Source of the DNA: Actinoplanes sp. KI2
GTDB lineage: Bacteria; Actinomycetota; Actinomycetes; Mycobacteriales; Micromonosporaceae
Direction: 5' to 3'
NCBI RefSeq assembly: GCF_025630775.1
Contig: NZ_JAOSZE010000002.1
Location: 186,001-250,000 of the forward strand
DNA length: 64,000 nucleotides
Part shown: in pieces, positions 1 to 7,126 of the stretch
How positions within the stretch are numbered: position 1 is the stretch's first letter
How the letters are laid out: the number at the start of each line of letters is the position of its first letter
Notes under the pieces: model-generated
Database searches by the model: none
What the model was told of the DNA's origin: nothing
What the model saw: only the letters and a program-made list of their open reading frames with translations
Program-made: the position numbers and the translations under genes

Positions 1-625
1 TCTTCTCGCCGACGCCCGGCACGCCCGGCAGGCCGTCGCTCGGATCGCCGCGCATCGCCGCGAAGTCCGCGTACCACCGGGCCGGCACCCCGTACTTGGC
101 CTCGACCAGGGCCTCGTCGGCGTCCTCCAGCTTCGCCACGCCGCGGCCGCAGTACAGCAGCCTCGTCCCGCGCGCGTCGTCGACCAGCTGGAACAGATCC
201 CGGTCGCCGGAGACCACCTCGACCGGGCCCGGCTGGGTGGCGGCGAGGGTGCCCAGCACGTCGTCCGCCTCGTACCCGTCGACGCCGAAGGCGGGAATCC
301 CGACCGCGGCCAGGACCTCGAGCAGGATCGGGATCTGCTTCTCCAGGGCCGGCGGCACCTCCTCCACGTCGCCGTGCGCCACCCGGTGCTTCTTGTACGA
401 CGGGACCAGCGCCACCCGCCACTGTGGCCGCCAGCTCGCGTCCAGCGCGCACACCAGCCGGTTGGGGCGGCGGGTGCGGACCAGCTGAGCGATCATGTCG
501 AGGAACCCGCGCACCGCGTTCACCGGCTCGCCGGCGGAGGTCTGCGCCGCCTTCTCCGGAATCCCGTGGAAGGCACGGAAGTAGAGGCTGGGCGCGTCGA
601 CGGCGAGCAGCGGCTGTGCGGTCAC
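1..625 (-). CDS. 5'-3' exonuclease (PolA N-terminal domain-like), 3' end cut off by window edge
   Basis: This is the first 208 codons of a stand-alone 5'-3' exonuclease/flap endonuclease of the PIN/H3TH fold, the type actinobacteria carry separately from PolA. The N-terminus reads LLAVDAPSLYFRAFHGIP, followed by a Cys-Ala-Leu-Asp stretch and an acidic core (GYEADD, SGDRDLFQL) matching the metal-binding aspartates of the family. The last visible residues, DPSDGLPGVPGVGEK, match the start of the helix-three-turn-helix DNA-binding region. The start is the GTG at 623-625; an ATG further upstream runs into a stop. The gene is divergent from the oxidoreductase gene, with 31 bases between the starts. 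The family acts on flaps and RNA primers in DNA repair and replication. The missing part lies left of base 1. Confidence 0.9.
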   Translation of the reverse strand, partial: MTAQPLLAVDAPSLYFRAFHGIPEKAAQTSAGEPVNAVRGFLDMIAQLVRTRRPNRLVCALDASWRPQWRVALVPSYKKHRVAHGDVEEVPPALEKQIPILLEVLAAVGIPAFGVDGYEADDVLGTLAATQPGPVEVVSGDRDLFQLVDDARGTRLLYCGRGVAKLEDADEALVEAKYGVPARWYADFAAMRGDPSDGLPGVPGVGEK

Positions 626-656
626 CAGGACACCATAGTCAATGGGGAGGAAAGCC

Positions 657-1637
657 ATGCGCGCCGTCGTGCTCGACGCACCCGGACCGCCCGAGGCGCT
701 GCGGATCCACGAGCGGCCCGTACCGCAGCCCGGGCCGGGCTGGGTGCTGATCGAGGTGCGGGCCAGCGGCCTCAACCGCTCCGAGCTGCACACCCGGCTC
801 GGGCTGGCCGACGGCGTGGTCTTCCCGCGGGTGCTGGGCATCGAGGCGACCGGCGTGGTGGCCGCGGCGCCGGGCGGCGAGTTCGAGCCGGGCCAGCAGG
901 TGATGACCATGATGGGCGGGATGGGCCGCACCTTCGACGGCGGCTACGCCGAGTACACCTGCGTGCCGGCCGGGCAGGTCATCCCGTTCCGCTCCGAGCT
1001 GCCGTGGGAGGTCCTCGGCGCGGTGCCGGAGATGCTGCAGACCGCGTACGGCAGCCTCACCGTCGGCCTGGACGCGCAGGCCGGCCAGTCCCTGCTGATC
1101 CGGGGCGGCACGTCCTCGGTCGGGATGGCCACCGCGGTGCTCGCCAAGCGGCGCGGCCTCACCGTGCTGGCCACCACCCGCGACCCGGCCAAGGCCGGCG
1201 CGCTCACCGAGATCGGCGCCGACCACGTGCTGATCGACGACGGTGACGTGGCCACCCAGGCCCGCGAGCTGTTCCCGGACGGCGTCGACCTCGCCCTCGA
1301 ACTGGTCGGCACGCCGGCGCTGCCGGACACCCTGCGCGCGCTGCGGGTGCACGGCGTCTGCTGTTTCACCGGCATGCTCTCCAACCAGTGGCTGGTCCGC
1401 GACTTCTACCCGATCGGATACCTGCCCCGCGGGGTGCGGCTGGCGGCGTACGGCGGCGAGGCCGACGACCTCCCGGCGGCGGTCCTGCAGGAGTTCCTCG
1501 ACGCCGTCGCGGCCGGCACCGCGACGATCCCGCTCGCCCGGGTCTACCCGCTCGACGAGATCGTCCGGGCGCACGCCGACCTGGAGGCGAACCGGGTCGC
1601 CGGCAAGTTGGTCGTGTCGATGACGACGCCTTCCTGA
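657..1637 (+). CDS. Zinc-free MDR-family NADPH:quinone-type oxidoreductase
   Basis: A 326-residue medium-chain dehydrogenase/reductase. The GroES-like N-terminus (MRAVVLDAPGPPEAL) lacks the cysteine/histidine zinc ligands of true alcohol dehydrogenases, as in quinone oxidoreductases. The nucleotide-binding motif GGTSSVGMA lies near residue 150, and the C-terminus ends in the usual PLDEIVRAHADLE...GKLVV pattern. The ATG at 657 is preceded by GGGGAGGAAA, a clear ribosome binding site; an in-frame ATG at 642 would overlap that site and is rejected. The substrate cannot be told from sequence. It is followed 20 bases later by an acyl-CoA dehydrogenase gene, which may be separately transcribed. Confidence 0.88.
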   Translation: MRAVVLDAPGPPEALRIHERPVPQPGPGWVLIEVRASGLNRSELHTRLGLADGVVFPRVLGIEATGVVAAAPGGEFEPGQQVMTMMGGMGRTFDGGYAEYTCVPAGQVIPFRSELPWEVLGAVPEMLQTAYGSLTVGLDAQAGQSLLIRGGTSSVGMATAVLAKRRGLTVLATTRDPAKAGALTEIGADHVLIDDGDVATQARELFPDGVDLALELVGTPALPDTLRALRVHGVCCFTGMLSNQWLVRDFYPIGYLPRGVRLAAYGGEADDLPAAVLQEFLDAVAAGTATIPLARVYPLDEIVRAHADLEANRVAGKLVVSMTTPS

Positions 1638-1657
1638 ACGTTCGTTAAGATAACGGG
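1637..1657 (+). promoter_or_regulatory. Candidate leaderless promoter and TetR-type half-sites before the acyl-CoA dehydrogenase
   Basis: AACGTTCGTT (1637-1646) has AACG/CGTT arms typical of operators bound by TetR regulators of fatty-acid genes. It overlaps a TAAGAT that fits an actinobacterial -10 box (1646-1651), and the GTG start codon follows only 6 bases later. No Shine-Dalgarno sequence precedes the GTG. Together this suggests a leaderless transcript. No TetR gene is adjacent, so any regulator would act from elsewhere. The call is inferred from pattern alone. Confidence 0.4.
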
Positions 1658-2794
1658 GTGACGGTAGATCGAATCCTCCCCACCGACGAGGCGTACGACC
1701 TCCTGGACCTGACCCGTGAGCTCGCCGATCGTGAGCTCGCCGGAAAGGCCGACGAGCACGAGCAGCACGGGGTGTTCCCCCGCGAGACCCTCCGGACGCT
1801 GGGCCGGTCGGGGCTGCTCGGGCTCCCCTACCCCGAGGCCGACGGCGGGGCCGGCCAGCCGTACGAGGTCTATCTCCAGGTCCTGGAGGTTCTCGCCGGG
1901 CGCTGGCTGGCGATCGCCGAGGCGGTCAGCGTGCACACCCTGGCCTGCTATCCGGTCTACGCACACGGGACCGAGCGGCAGCGCAAGATGCTGCCGGACA
2001 TGCTCGGCGGCGACCTGCTCGGCGCGTACGCGCTCTCCGAACCGCAGGGCGGCTCGGACGCCGCGGCCCTGCAGACCCGCGCGACCCACGACGGCGCGGG
2101 GTGGGTGGTGAACGGCACCAAGGCCTGGATCACGCACGCCGGGCACGCCGATTACTACAACATCTTCTGCCGTACGGGTGGGCCCGGCGCGACCGGCATC
2201 TCGTGCCTGCTGGTCGACGCCGGCACGCCCGGGCTGGTCCCGCAGAAGCCCGAGCGGACGATGGGCCTGCGCTCCTCCGCCCCGGCCCAGCTGGTCCTGG
2301 AGAACATGCACGTCGACGCCGACCGCCTGGTCGGCGTCGAGGGCGGCGGCTTCCGCATCGCGATGGAGGCCCTGGACGCCGGCCGGCTGGGGATCGCGTC
2401 GTGCGCGGTTGGGCTGGCCCAGGCGGCGGTCGACTACGCGGTGGCGTACGCGGCGGAGCGCGAGCAGTTCGGCCGGCCGATCGGGACGTTCCAGGGGGTC
2501 GGCTTCATGCTCGCCGACATGGCGACCCAGGTGTCGGCGGCTCGGGCGCTCACCCTCGCGGCGGCGCGCCTCAAGGACGCCGGCCGGCCGTTCTCGATCG
2601 AGGCGGCCAAGGCGAAGCTGTTCGCGACCGACGTGGCGATGCGGGTGACCACCGACGCGGTGCAGGTGCTCGGCGGGTACGGCTACGTCAGCGACCACCC
2701 GGTCGAGCGGTGGTTCCGCGAGGCCAAGGTTCTGCAGATCGTCGAGGGCACCAATCAGATCCAGCGAGTGGTGATCAGTCGCTCGCTGATCTAG
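1658..2794 (+). CDS. Acyl-CoA dehydrogenase
   Basis: A 378-residue flavoprotein of the usual length for the family; it oxidises acyl-CoA thioesters to enoyl-CoA. The middle domain carries YALSEPQGGSDAA and the beta-barrel motif GTKAWITHAGHAD. The C-terminal helical domain has REQFGRPIGTFQ, the signature QVLGGYGYVSDHPVER, and ends with VEGTNQIQRVVISRSL, where the family's conserved EGT(N) motif sits and the catalytic base is expected. The GTG at 1658 gives the conserved N-terminus directly. There is no visible ribosome binding site, which fits a leaderless mRNA. The preceding MDR oxidoreductase may belong to the same catabolic context. The acyl chain specificity is not readable. Confidence 0.93.
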   Translation: MTVDRILPTDEAYDLLDLTRELADRELAGKADEHEQHGVFPRETLRTLGRSGLLGLPYPEADGGAGQPYEVYLQVLEVLAGRWLAIAEAVSVHTLACYPVYAHGTERQRKMLPDMLGGDLLGAYALSEPQGGSDAAALQTRATHDGAGWVVNGTKAWITHAGHADYYNIFCRTGGPGATGISCLLVDAGTPGLVPQKPERTMGLRSSAPAQLVLENMHVDADRLVGVEGGGFRIAMEALDAGRLGIASCAVGLAQAAVDYAVAYAAEREQFGRPIGTFQGVGFMLADMATQVSAARALTLAAARLKDAGRPFSIEAAKAKLFATDVAMRVTTDAVQVLGGYGYVSDHPVERWFREAKVLQIVEGTNQIQRVVISRSLI

Positions 2795-2856
2795 CGGCGG
2801 TCTTCGCATCCGATACCCGCCCGAGAACACGATCGCGCAACATTGGACGGGACGAT

Positions 2857-2867
2857 CCGATTATCGG
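2857..2867. repeat. Short palindrome CCGATTATCGG in the intergenic gap
   Basis: An 11-base perfect palindrome with 5-base arms lies about 80 bases upstream of the RDD-family gene, in a 155-base non-coding gap that is less GC-rich than its surroundings. It could be a regulator site. Nothing else recognisable is in the gap. Confidence 0.3.
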
Positions 2868-2949
2868 AACCGCTTGCGGATGATCGCCGCGGAGGCGTGC
2901 GCGCCCGGGGGATCTCCGGGCTCTCGCCGGCGAATATCGTCGCTCGCCT

Positions 2950-4092
2950 ATGAGCGAAGAGTTGATTCCGGAGCCCGCCTCCTTGCGGCGCCGGGCGATG
3001 GCCTGGGCGTTCGATTCCGCCGTGGTGGCAGTACCGGCGGCGATGCTGGTCGCCGCCGGGGTAGCGACCACGTGGCAGAGGTTTGAGGCCGACATGGTCG
3101 GTCGCACGGGGTTGACCGTCTTCGACTTATTACGAGGTCACGGCCTGAAGTTGGCCGGTGTCCACGATGATCGGTTTTGGGTCGTCCTGCCGCTGGCCGG
3201 TGCGCTGCTCGTGGTGCCGCTGATCCAGTTCCTCTACCAGTCGGTGCTGCTGTCCTGGCGGGGCCGCACCCTCGGCTCCGTCCTCGTCGACACCCGGGTC
3301 GGGACGGACACCGAGCCGATGAGCCTGCTCAGCCGCCGGGCCCGACGTCGGGCCTTCCTGACCGTCCTGGTCGAGTCGGGCCTGCTGTGTTTCGCCCTGG
3401 CCATCGTGGTCATCGGGGGAGCCGGCGCCGGCAGACTGCTCGTCGCGGCGGCCGTGGTCGTCTTCTGGCTCGACCGGCTGCCCCTCGTCGGCCCGCGCCG
3501 CCGCTCCCTGGTCGACTACCTGACCGGCACTGTTGTCGTGCGCACCTCCCACTACGCCGACATCGCCGCGAAAACGACCGTCCTCGCCCGGCGCCTGACC
3601 GGCAGCCCAGCGCCGCCCGTCGCCGGCGGATCCGAGGCGGAGGTCCGGCCCGCGCTCGCCGCACCCGACGCCCTGTCGTCCGACGTTGTCCTCGCCCCGC
3701 CCGATGGTCAGGCAGTTCCGGGTGTTGGGCAGCCGGTTGTCGGGCAACCGGCCCCCACCCAGTCGACCGCCGCGCAGGCCGCGGCCGCGGCGGCACGGCG
3801 CACCGCTGATGCCGCCGCCGTCGCCGGTCAGCTCGCCCGGGAGGGCGCCGACTCGATCGCCCGCAGCGCGGCGTTTCAGCAGGCGATCAACTCACGCGCC
3901 GCGCAACGGGCCCAGGACCTGGGCTCGCGTGCCTCCGGTTCGGCCCGCCGCCTCGGCGGCCGCGCCCAAGAGATCTGGGCCGAACGTCAGAGCCGCCGCG
4001 CCGACCAAGCCGGCGAGCACTCTCCCGGCGTGGATCGGCCCGACGTGGACCGGCCCGGGGCGGACCAGCCCGGCGAGGACCCACAGCGGTAA
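2950..4092 (+). CDS. RDD-family membrane protein with long Ala/Pro-rich tail
   Basis: A 380-residue membrane protein. The first 200 residues match the RDD domain: an early SLRRRAMAWAFDS (Arg then Asp in the first helix) and about four transmembrane segments near residues 20-38, 78-98, 140-160 and 164-180, with the loop GRTLGSVLVDTRV between. From about residue 215 the protein becomes an alanine/proline-rich segment with a probable helical stretch (AAQAAAAAARRTADAAA) and ends in short repeats of the type VDRPDVDRPGADQPG. RDD proteins are often linked to ion or compatible-solute transport, but their role is mostly unknown. The 3' end abuts and slightly overlaps a monooxygenase remnant on the opposite strand, so the repeat tail may have been remodelled. 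Confidence 0.75.
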   Translation: MSEELIPEPASLRRRAMAWAFDSAVVAVPAAMLVAAGVATTWQRFEADMVGRTGLTVFDLLRGHGLKLAGVHDDRFWVVLPLAGALLVVPLIQFLYQSVLLSWRGRTLGSVLVDTRVGTDTEPMSLLSRRARRRAFLTVLVESGLLCFALAIVVIGGAGAGRLLVAAAVVVFWLDRLPLVGPRRRSLVDYLTGTVVVRTSHYADIAAKTTVLARRLTGSPAPPVAGGSEAEVRPALAAPDALSSDVVLAPPDGQAVPGVGQPVVGQPAPTQSTAAQAAAAAARRTADAAAVAGQLAREGADSIARSAAFQQAINSRAAQRAQDLGSRASGSARRLGGRAQEIWAERQSRRADQAGEHSPGVDRPDVDRPGADQPGEDPQR

Positions 4093-4446
4093 CGCCAAGT
4101 GGGCCGCGGCCTGGTCGAATTCGCCGCGCTCCCCGGTCCAGGCGATGACGCCGTCCGGCCGGATCAGGACGGCGTCGAGTCCGAGCTTGTCGTGCGCCGG
4201 GCCGGCCGCATAACGGATCCGGCCCGCCCAGCCCTGTGCGGCGTGTTCCAGGTCGCCGCGGAAGTCGGGCAGAACACCGTGTCCGTCCTGAAGCAGGTGG
4301 CCCAGGCTGGTGCCGTCCTGAAGGCGGAAGTCCGGGGCGTTCCGGCCGGCAAGCGGGTGCTCGAACGCCGGCGGCAACGGTCGCGGGCGCAGCGGGCCTC
4401 GCTGTCGCGCTCGTACGTCGCGCTGGGGTAGCGTGCCGGGCGGCAT
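4080..4446 (-). pseudogene. C-terminal remnant of an FAD-dependent aromatic monooxygenase
   Basis: On the minus strand this stretch reads like the thioredoxin-like C-terminal domain of PHBH-type hydroxylases: HPLAGRNAPDFRLQDGTSL, then a short gap, LLQDGHGVLPDFRGD, WAGRIRYAAG, and LDAVLIRPDGVIAWTG. The FAD-binding and substrate domains that should precede it (about 380 residues) are absent. Upstream of the fragment lies the cobalamin riboswitch on the other strand. The reading frame has no natural stop at the expected end and runs on antisense to the RDD gene. I read it as a deletion remnant rather than an expressed small protein. Confidence 0.6.
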
Positions 4447-4454
4447 GAACTGTT

Positions 4455-4629
4455 GCGAGGTGCCTCACCGGTGGGTGGGGAGAATCGGGAAGCCGGTGTG
4501 AGTCCGGCACGGGCCCGCCGCGGTAACCAGGGAGCTGCCGCCCACGCGCGTCCTGCGCGGCCACTGGCCTCACCGGCTGGGAAGGCGGGCGGACCAGTGC
4601 TGATCTGGGAGTCCGAAGACCGGCCTCGC
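4455..4629 (+). promoter_or_regulatory. Cobalamin (B12) riboswitch
   Basis: The segment has the landmarks of the adenosylcobalamin aptamer: a P1 helix formed by GCGAGG (4455-4460) and CCTCGC (4624-4629), the core stretch GGGAAGCCGGTGTGAGTCCG starting at 4488, the following CGGGCCCGCCGCGG, then GGGAAGGCGGGC and the closing GTCCGAAGACCGGCC. Order and spacing fit the family. It lies 49 bases upstream of bluB, whose product makes the lower ligand of B12, so cobalamin feedback repression of bluB is expected from the known behaviour of this class. Confidence 0.93.
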
Positions 4630-4636
4630 GCTACCA

Positions 4637-4655
4637 GCCGCACCGCAGGTGCGGC
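4637..4655 (+). promoter_or_regulatory. Hairpin between the riboswitch and bluB, probable expression platform
   Basis: GCCGCACC (4637-4644) and GGTGCGGC (4648-4655) form a perfect 8-bp stem with a 3-base loop, 8 bases after the aptamer's P1 and just before the bluB ribosome binding site (GGGAG). There is no U-tract. A role in hiding the start region, or as part of a terminator or anti-terminator switch, is plausible but inferred. Confidence 0.5.
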
Positions 4656-4678
4656 GTGAGCGCAGCGGGAGCCTGCCC

Positions 4679-5326
4679 ATGATCAGCGACATCTACGACG
4701 TGATCCACCGCCGCCGCGACGTCCGCGGCCAGTTCACCGGTGAACCCCTGCCCCCGGGCGCGCTGGACCGCGTCCTCGGGGCGGCTCACGCGGCTCCGAG
4801 CGTGGGGTTGTCTCAGCCGTGGGACTTCATCGTGATCCGCGACCGCGGGTTGCGGGAGTCGTTTCACCGGCACGTCGAGCACGAGCGGGACACGTTCGCG
4901 GCAACCCTGGACGCCGAGGCGGCCGACCGGTTCTCCCGCATCAAGATCGATGGTGTGCTGGAGTCGACCTTGTCGATCGTGGTGACCTATGACGCCGACC
5001 GGGGTAGCCCCGCGGTCCTGGGCCGACACTCCATCGCCGACGCCGGCCTGTACTCCGTGTGCCTGGCCATCCAGAACCTGTGGCTGGCGGCCACCGCCGA
5101 ACACCTCGGCGTCGGCTGGGTGTCGTTCTACCGCGAAGCATTCCTGCAACACCTGCTCGGCATCCCGGCCGGTATCCGACCTGTCGCCTGGCTGTGTCTG
5201 GGCCCCGTCACCCACCTGCAAGGCGTACCCGACCTCGAAGGCCACGGCTGGCGCCGTCGCCGCCCGTTGCACGCCGCACTCCACGCCGACCGCTGGAATC
5301 CCGGCCCCACCACGACCCAGGACTGA
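4679..5326 (+). CDS. bluB: 5,6-dimethylbenzimidazole synthase BluB
   Basis: A 215-residue flavin-destructase of the nitroreductase fold. BluB breaks down reduced FMN with oxygen to give 5,6-dimethylbenzimidazole, the lower ligand of cobalamin. The N-terminus IYDVIHRRRDVRGQF, the stretch AAPSVGLSQPWDFIVI, the region HSIADAGLYSVCLAIQNLWLAA and HLGVGWVSFY are all typical of the family and separate it from ordinary nitroreductases. The ATG at 4679 follows GGGAG at good spacing. The gene is alone behind a cobalamin riboswitch, which supports the call independently; no other B12 gene is nearby. Confidence 0.93.
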   Translation: MISDIYDVIHRRRDVRGQFTGEPLPPGALDRVLGAAHAAPSVGLSQPWDFIVIRDRGLRESFHRHVEHERDTFAATLDAEAADRFSRIKIDGVLESTLSIVVTYDADRGSPAVLGRHSIADAGLYSVCLAIQNLWLAATAEHLGVGWVSFYREAFLQHLLGIPAGIRPVAWLCLGPVTHLQGVPDLEGHGWRRRRPLHAALHADRWNPGPTTTQD

Positions 5327-5336
5327 CCGGGGCGAC

Positions 5337-5373
5337 TGCGGTGCCGGCCCGGGGCGAGGTGGTCGGCACCGCA
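5337..5373 (+). terminator. Probable terminator of bluB
   Basis: TGCGGTGCCG (5337-5346) and CGGCACCGCA (5364-5373) are perfect 10-base inverted repeats, 11 bases after the bluB stop codon, with a 17-base GC-rich loop. As is common in actinomycetes, no U-tract follows. Confidence 0.6.
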
Positions 5374-5391
5374 CACCTCCGGCTGTCGGCG

Positions 5392-5600
5392 TCAGTTCCC
5401 GAGGGCGGCGGGTGACTCGGCGTCCGGGATCAGTATCGACGGCTTGCCGGACCCGTCGGCGGCCACCGACCAGACGTCGGCCCGCTTCGGGCCGCGGCGG
5501 ACGGCGTACATGACCGTGTCGTCGTCGAACCACGCGGCCTGATCGTCGATGCTGCGGGTCTCGGCCAGGTGGGTACGGGCCGTCGACCAGGCCGTAGACG
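5392..5600 (-). pseudogene. C-terminal remnant of a TolB-like beta-propeller protein
   Basis: The last roughly 65 codons of a WD40/PD40-type propeller protein: THLAETRSIDDQAAWFDDD, a gap, YAVRRGPKRADVWSVAADG and PSILIPDAESPAALGN followed by a stop at 5392-5394. The 'ADVWSVxADG' blade ending is typical of TolB-like exported proteins of this group. The upstream part is missing; at about 5600 the sequence switches to the start of an MFS transporter in another frame, so a deletion joined two unrelated genes here. Confidence 0.6.
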
Positions 5601-5774
5601 GGCCGGCCCGAGGCCCAGCCCGATCACCAGGTACAGCGGGAGGATCGCGGTGACCATCTCGCTGGACACGTCGGTGACCAGGCTGACCGTGCCGAGGGCC
5701 AGCACGTTCGCGGCGACTTTAGCGGCTTTTGTCCGATCGACGACCGCGGGCCGCTCCACCGAGGCGAGGTACAT
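5601..5774 (-). pseudogene. N-terminal remnant of an MFS transporter
   Basis: Starting with ATG at 5772-5774, the first 58 codons encode a typical MFS head ending in LGTVSLVTDVSSEM then VTAILPLYLVIGLGLGP, i.e. the amphipathic start and first transmembrane helix. After that the frame becomes meaningless and runs antisense to the end of the propeller remnant. A full transporter would need about 350 more residues. The start lies 5 bases after the stop of the truncated phosphoesterase gene, so the two were probably translationally coupled before the deletion. Confidence 0.6.
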
Positions 5775-5779
5775 CCGGA

Positions 5780-6244
5780 TCAGCTCCAGACGTCGGTGAT
5801 CGGCGAGACGCTCGCGGCACTGCCGAGCGCGGCCAGGCCGTACGCGGATTCGATGGTCCGCAGCACCGTGTAGTGGGTGATCTTCTCGGAGTACGTCCCG
5901 GCCGACACGCCGGCGCCCACGAACGTGGTGTGGATGTGGTTGAGCGACAGCGAGTTGTCCTCGTCGAAGGTGACGATGAGCAGGGCGATGTAGTTGGGCT
6001 GGCTGGGGTGGGTGATCGCGTAGGACTGCGAGAAGCTCGCGCCCTGCGCGGCGAGGGACTGGAAGTAGGGTGCGCTGGAGGCGGTGATCTGCGAGGACGC
6101 CTTGTTCTCGAATATCACCAGGACGATGTGGTCGAAACGGGGCACGCTGGTGGCGGCCTGGGCGGTGGTCGGGGCCGCGGCGGTGAGCCCGGCCCCGACG
6201 AGTGCGAGGGTCGCCGCAGCGACCGTTACACGCCGTACGGTCAT
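5780..6244 (-). pseudogene. Exported phosphoesterase (acid phosphatase/phospholipase C-like) with large in-frame internal deletion
   Basis: An open frame of 154 codons with a good signal peptide (ATLALVGAGLTAAAPTTAQAA). The mature start FDHIVLVIFENKASSQI and the segment YAITHPSQPNYIAL match the N-terminal part of the alkaline-phosphatase-superfamily phosphoesterases. Immediately afterwards LIVTFDEDNSLSLNHI, TTFVGAGVSAGTYSEKI and HYTVLRTIESAYGL match the C-terminal part. From knowledge of the family roughly 100-120 residues between these blocks are missing, including several expected metal ligands. The frame is kept, so a stable but probably inactive protein could still be made. Confidence 0.65.
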
Positions 6245-6322
6245 GTAGGGGATCGTCGGCAGGGCCGGACACGCCGCGACGCACGGCACGTGGACGGCAG
6301 GTTAAGAATAGACGGCCGTCGA

Positions 6323-7012
6323 TCAGGAGTCGCCGCGCGCCGGGCTCCTCCGGCGAACCACGAGGACGATGCCGCCGCCGATCAGGAGGACGGCGACGAC
6401 CACCCAGACCCACCAGGCGCCGCCACTGCCGCCCTCGTCGCCGGGAAGGTCGGACACACTTGTCAGACTTGTCAGGTTTATCGGGCTTGTCGCGCTAAGG
6501 GTCGGCGACGGGCCGGCGGAGGACGGCGCGGACGACGGGCCCGGCTGCAGGGTGACCAGCGGCGCCGGGTGATCGGGCTCGGGCTGACCGGGCTCCTGGA
6601 TCTCGATCCAGCGCACGACGGTGCCGTCCCCGTACGTCTCGAGGGTCTTGAAGCTCAGCCGGGTCTCGCCGTCGGGCAACTTCGCGACCTTGACCTTCCA
6701 GACCGCGTCGACGCCGATCTTCAGCGGGGCGCCCGCGACCGTGAAGCCGTCGGCCGCCCTGGTGAACGTCCAGCCCGCGGGCGCCTTGACCAAGGTCACA
6801 CCGGCCGGGTCGAGGCCGGCCGGCAGCACCACCCGCTCCGACTTGATGCCGGCCTTGTCGTTCTCGGCCTCGCCGGTAAAGGTCAGCGTCACGTCCGACG
6901 CGCCCGCCGTGTGCTTGTCGGCGGACACCTCCACGTGCGCGAGCGCCGGGCCGGCCAGCCCCAGCACCGCGAGCCCGGCGACCGCCGCCACCGTCGCCAT
7001 CCGCCTGGTCAT
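6323..7012 (-). CDS. YcnI-like (DUF1775) exported copper-associated protein
   Basis: A 229-residue exported protein. The signal peptide ends in GPALA before His-26, so the mature N-terminus is HVEVSADKHTAG, as in YcnI, where the N-terminal histidine helps bind copper. The DUF1775 beta-sandwich follows with the conserved tryptophan stretches APAGWTF and AVWKVKVAKLPDGET. A Pro/Ser/Thr-rich linker leads to one C-terminal transmembrane helix (about residues 197-220) and RRR, so the protein is anchored with its domain outside. The start is the ATG at 7012. In many actinobacteria ycnI sits beside copC/copD genes; here the CopC-CopD fusion lies about 47 kb away. Confidence 0.85.
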   Translation of the reverse strand: MTRRMATVAAVAGLAVLGLAGPALAHVEVSADKHTAGASDVTLTFTGEAENDKAGIKSERVVLPAGLDPAGVTLVKAPAGWTFTRAADGFTVAGAPLKIGVDAVWKVKVAKLPDGETRLSFKTLETYGDGTVVRWIEIQEPGQPEPDHPAPLVTLQPGPSSAPSSAGPSPTLSATSPINLTSLTSVSDLPGDEGGSGGAWWVWVVVAVLLIGGGIVLVVRRRSPARGDS

Positions 7013-7099
7013 CAATGCAGTTCTCCACGTCACGAGACCACAGTCGCGCTTCGGGACCCAAAAGTTCCGGTGAATCCTCCCGTCCCGCACCCGGGAAGG

Positions 7100-7126
7100 C
7101 TCAAGCGCTCGCCGGGTCGCCCGATC
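7100..7126 (+). promoter_or_regulatory. Candidate FliA/WhiG-type promoter of the GGDEF-EAL gene
   Basis: CTCA (7100-7103), a 16-base spacer and CCCGATC (7120-7126) resemble the CTCA-N(15-17)-GCCGA pattern of flagellar-type sigma factors in motile actinomycetes. One base of the -10 element deviates. It lies 57 bases upstream of the start codon in a 170-base gap between divergent genes. Confidence 0.3.
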
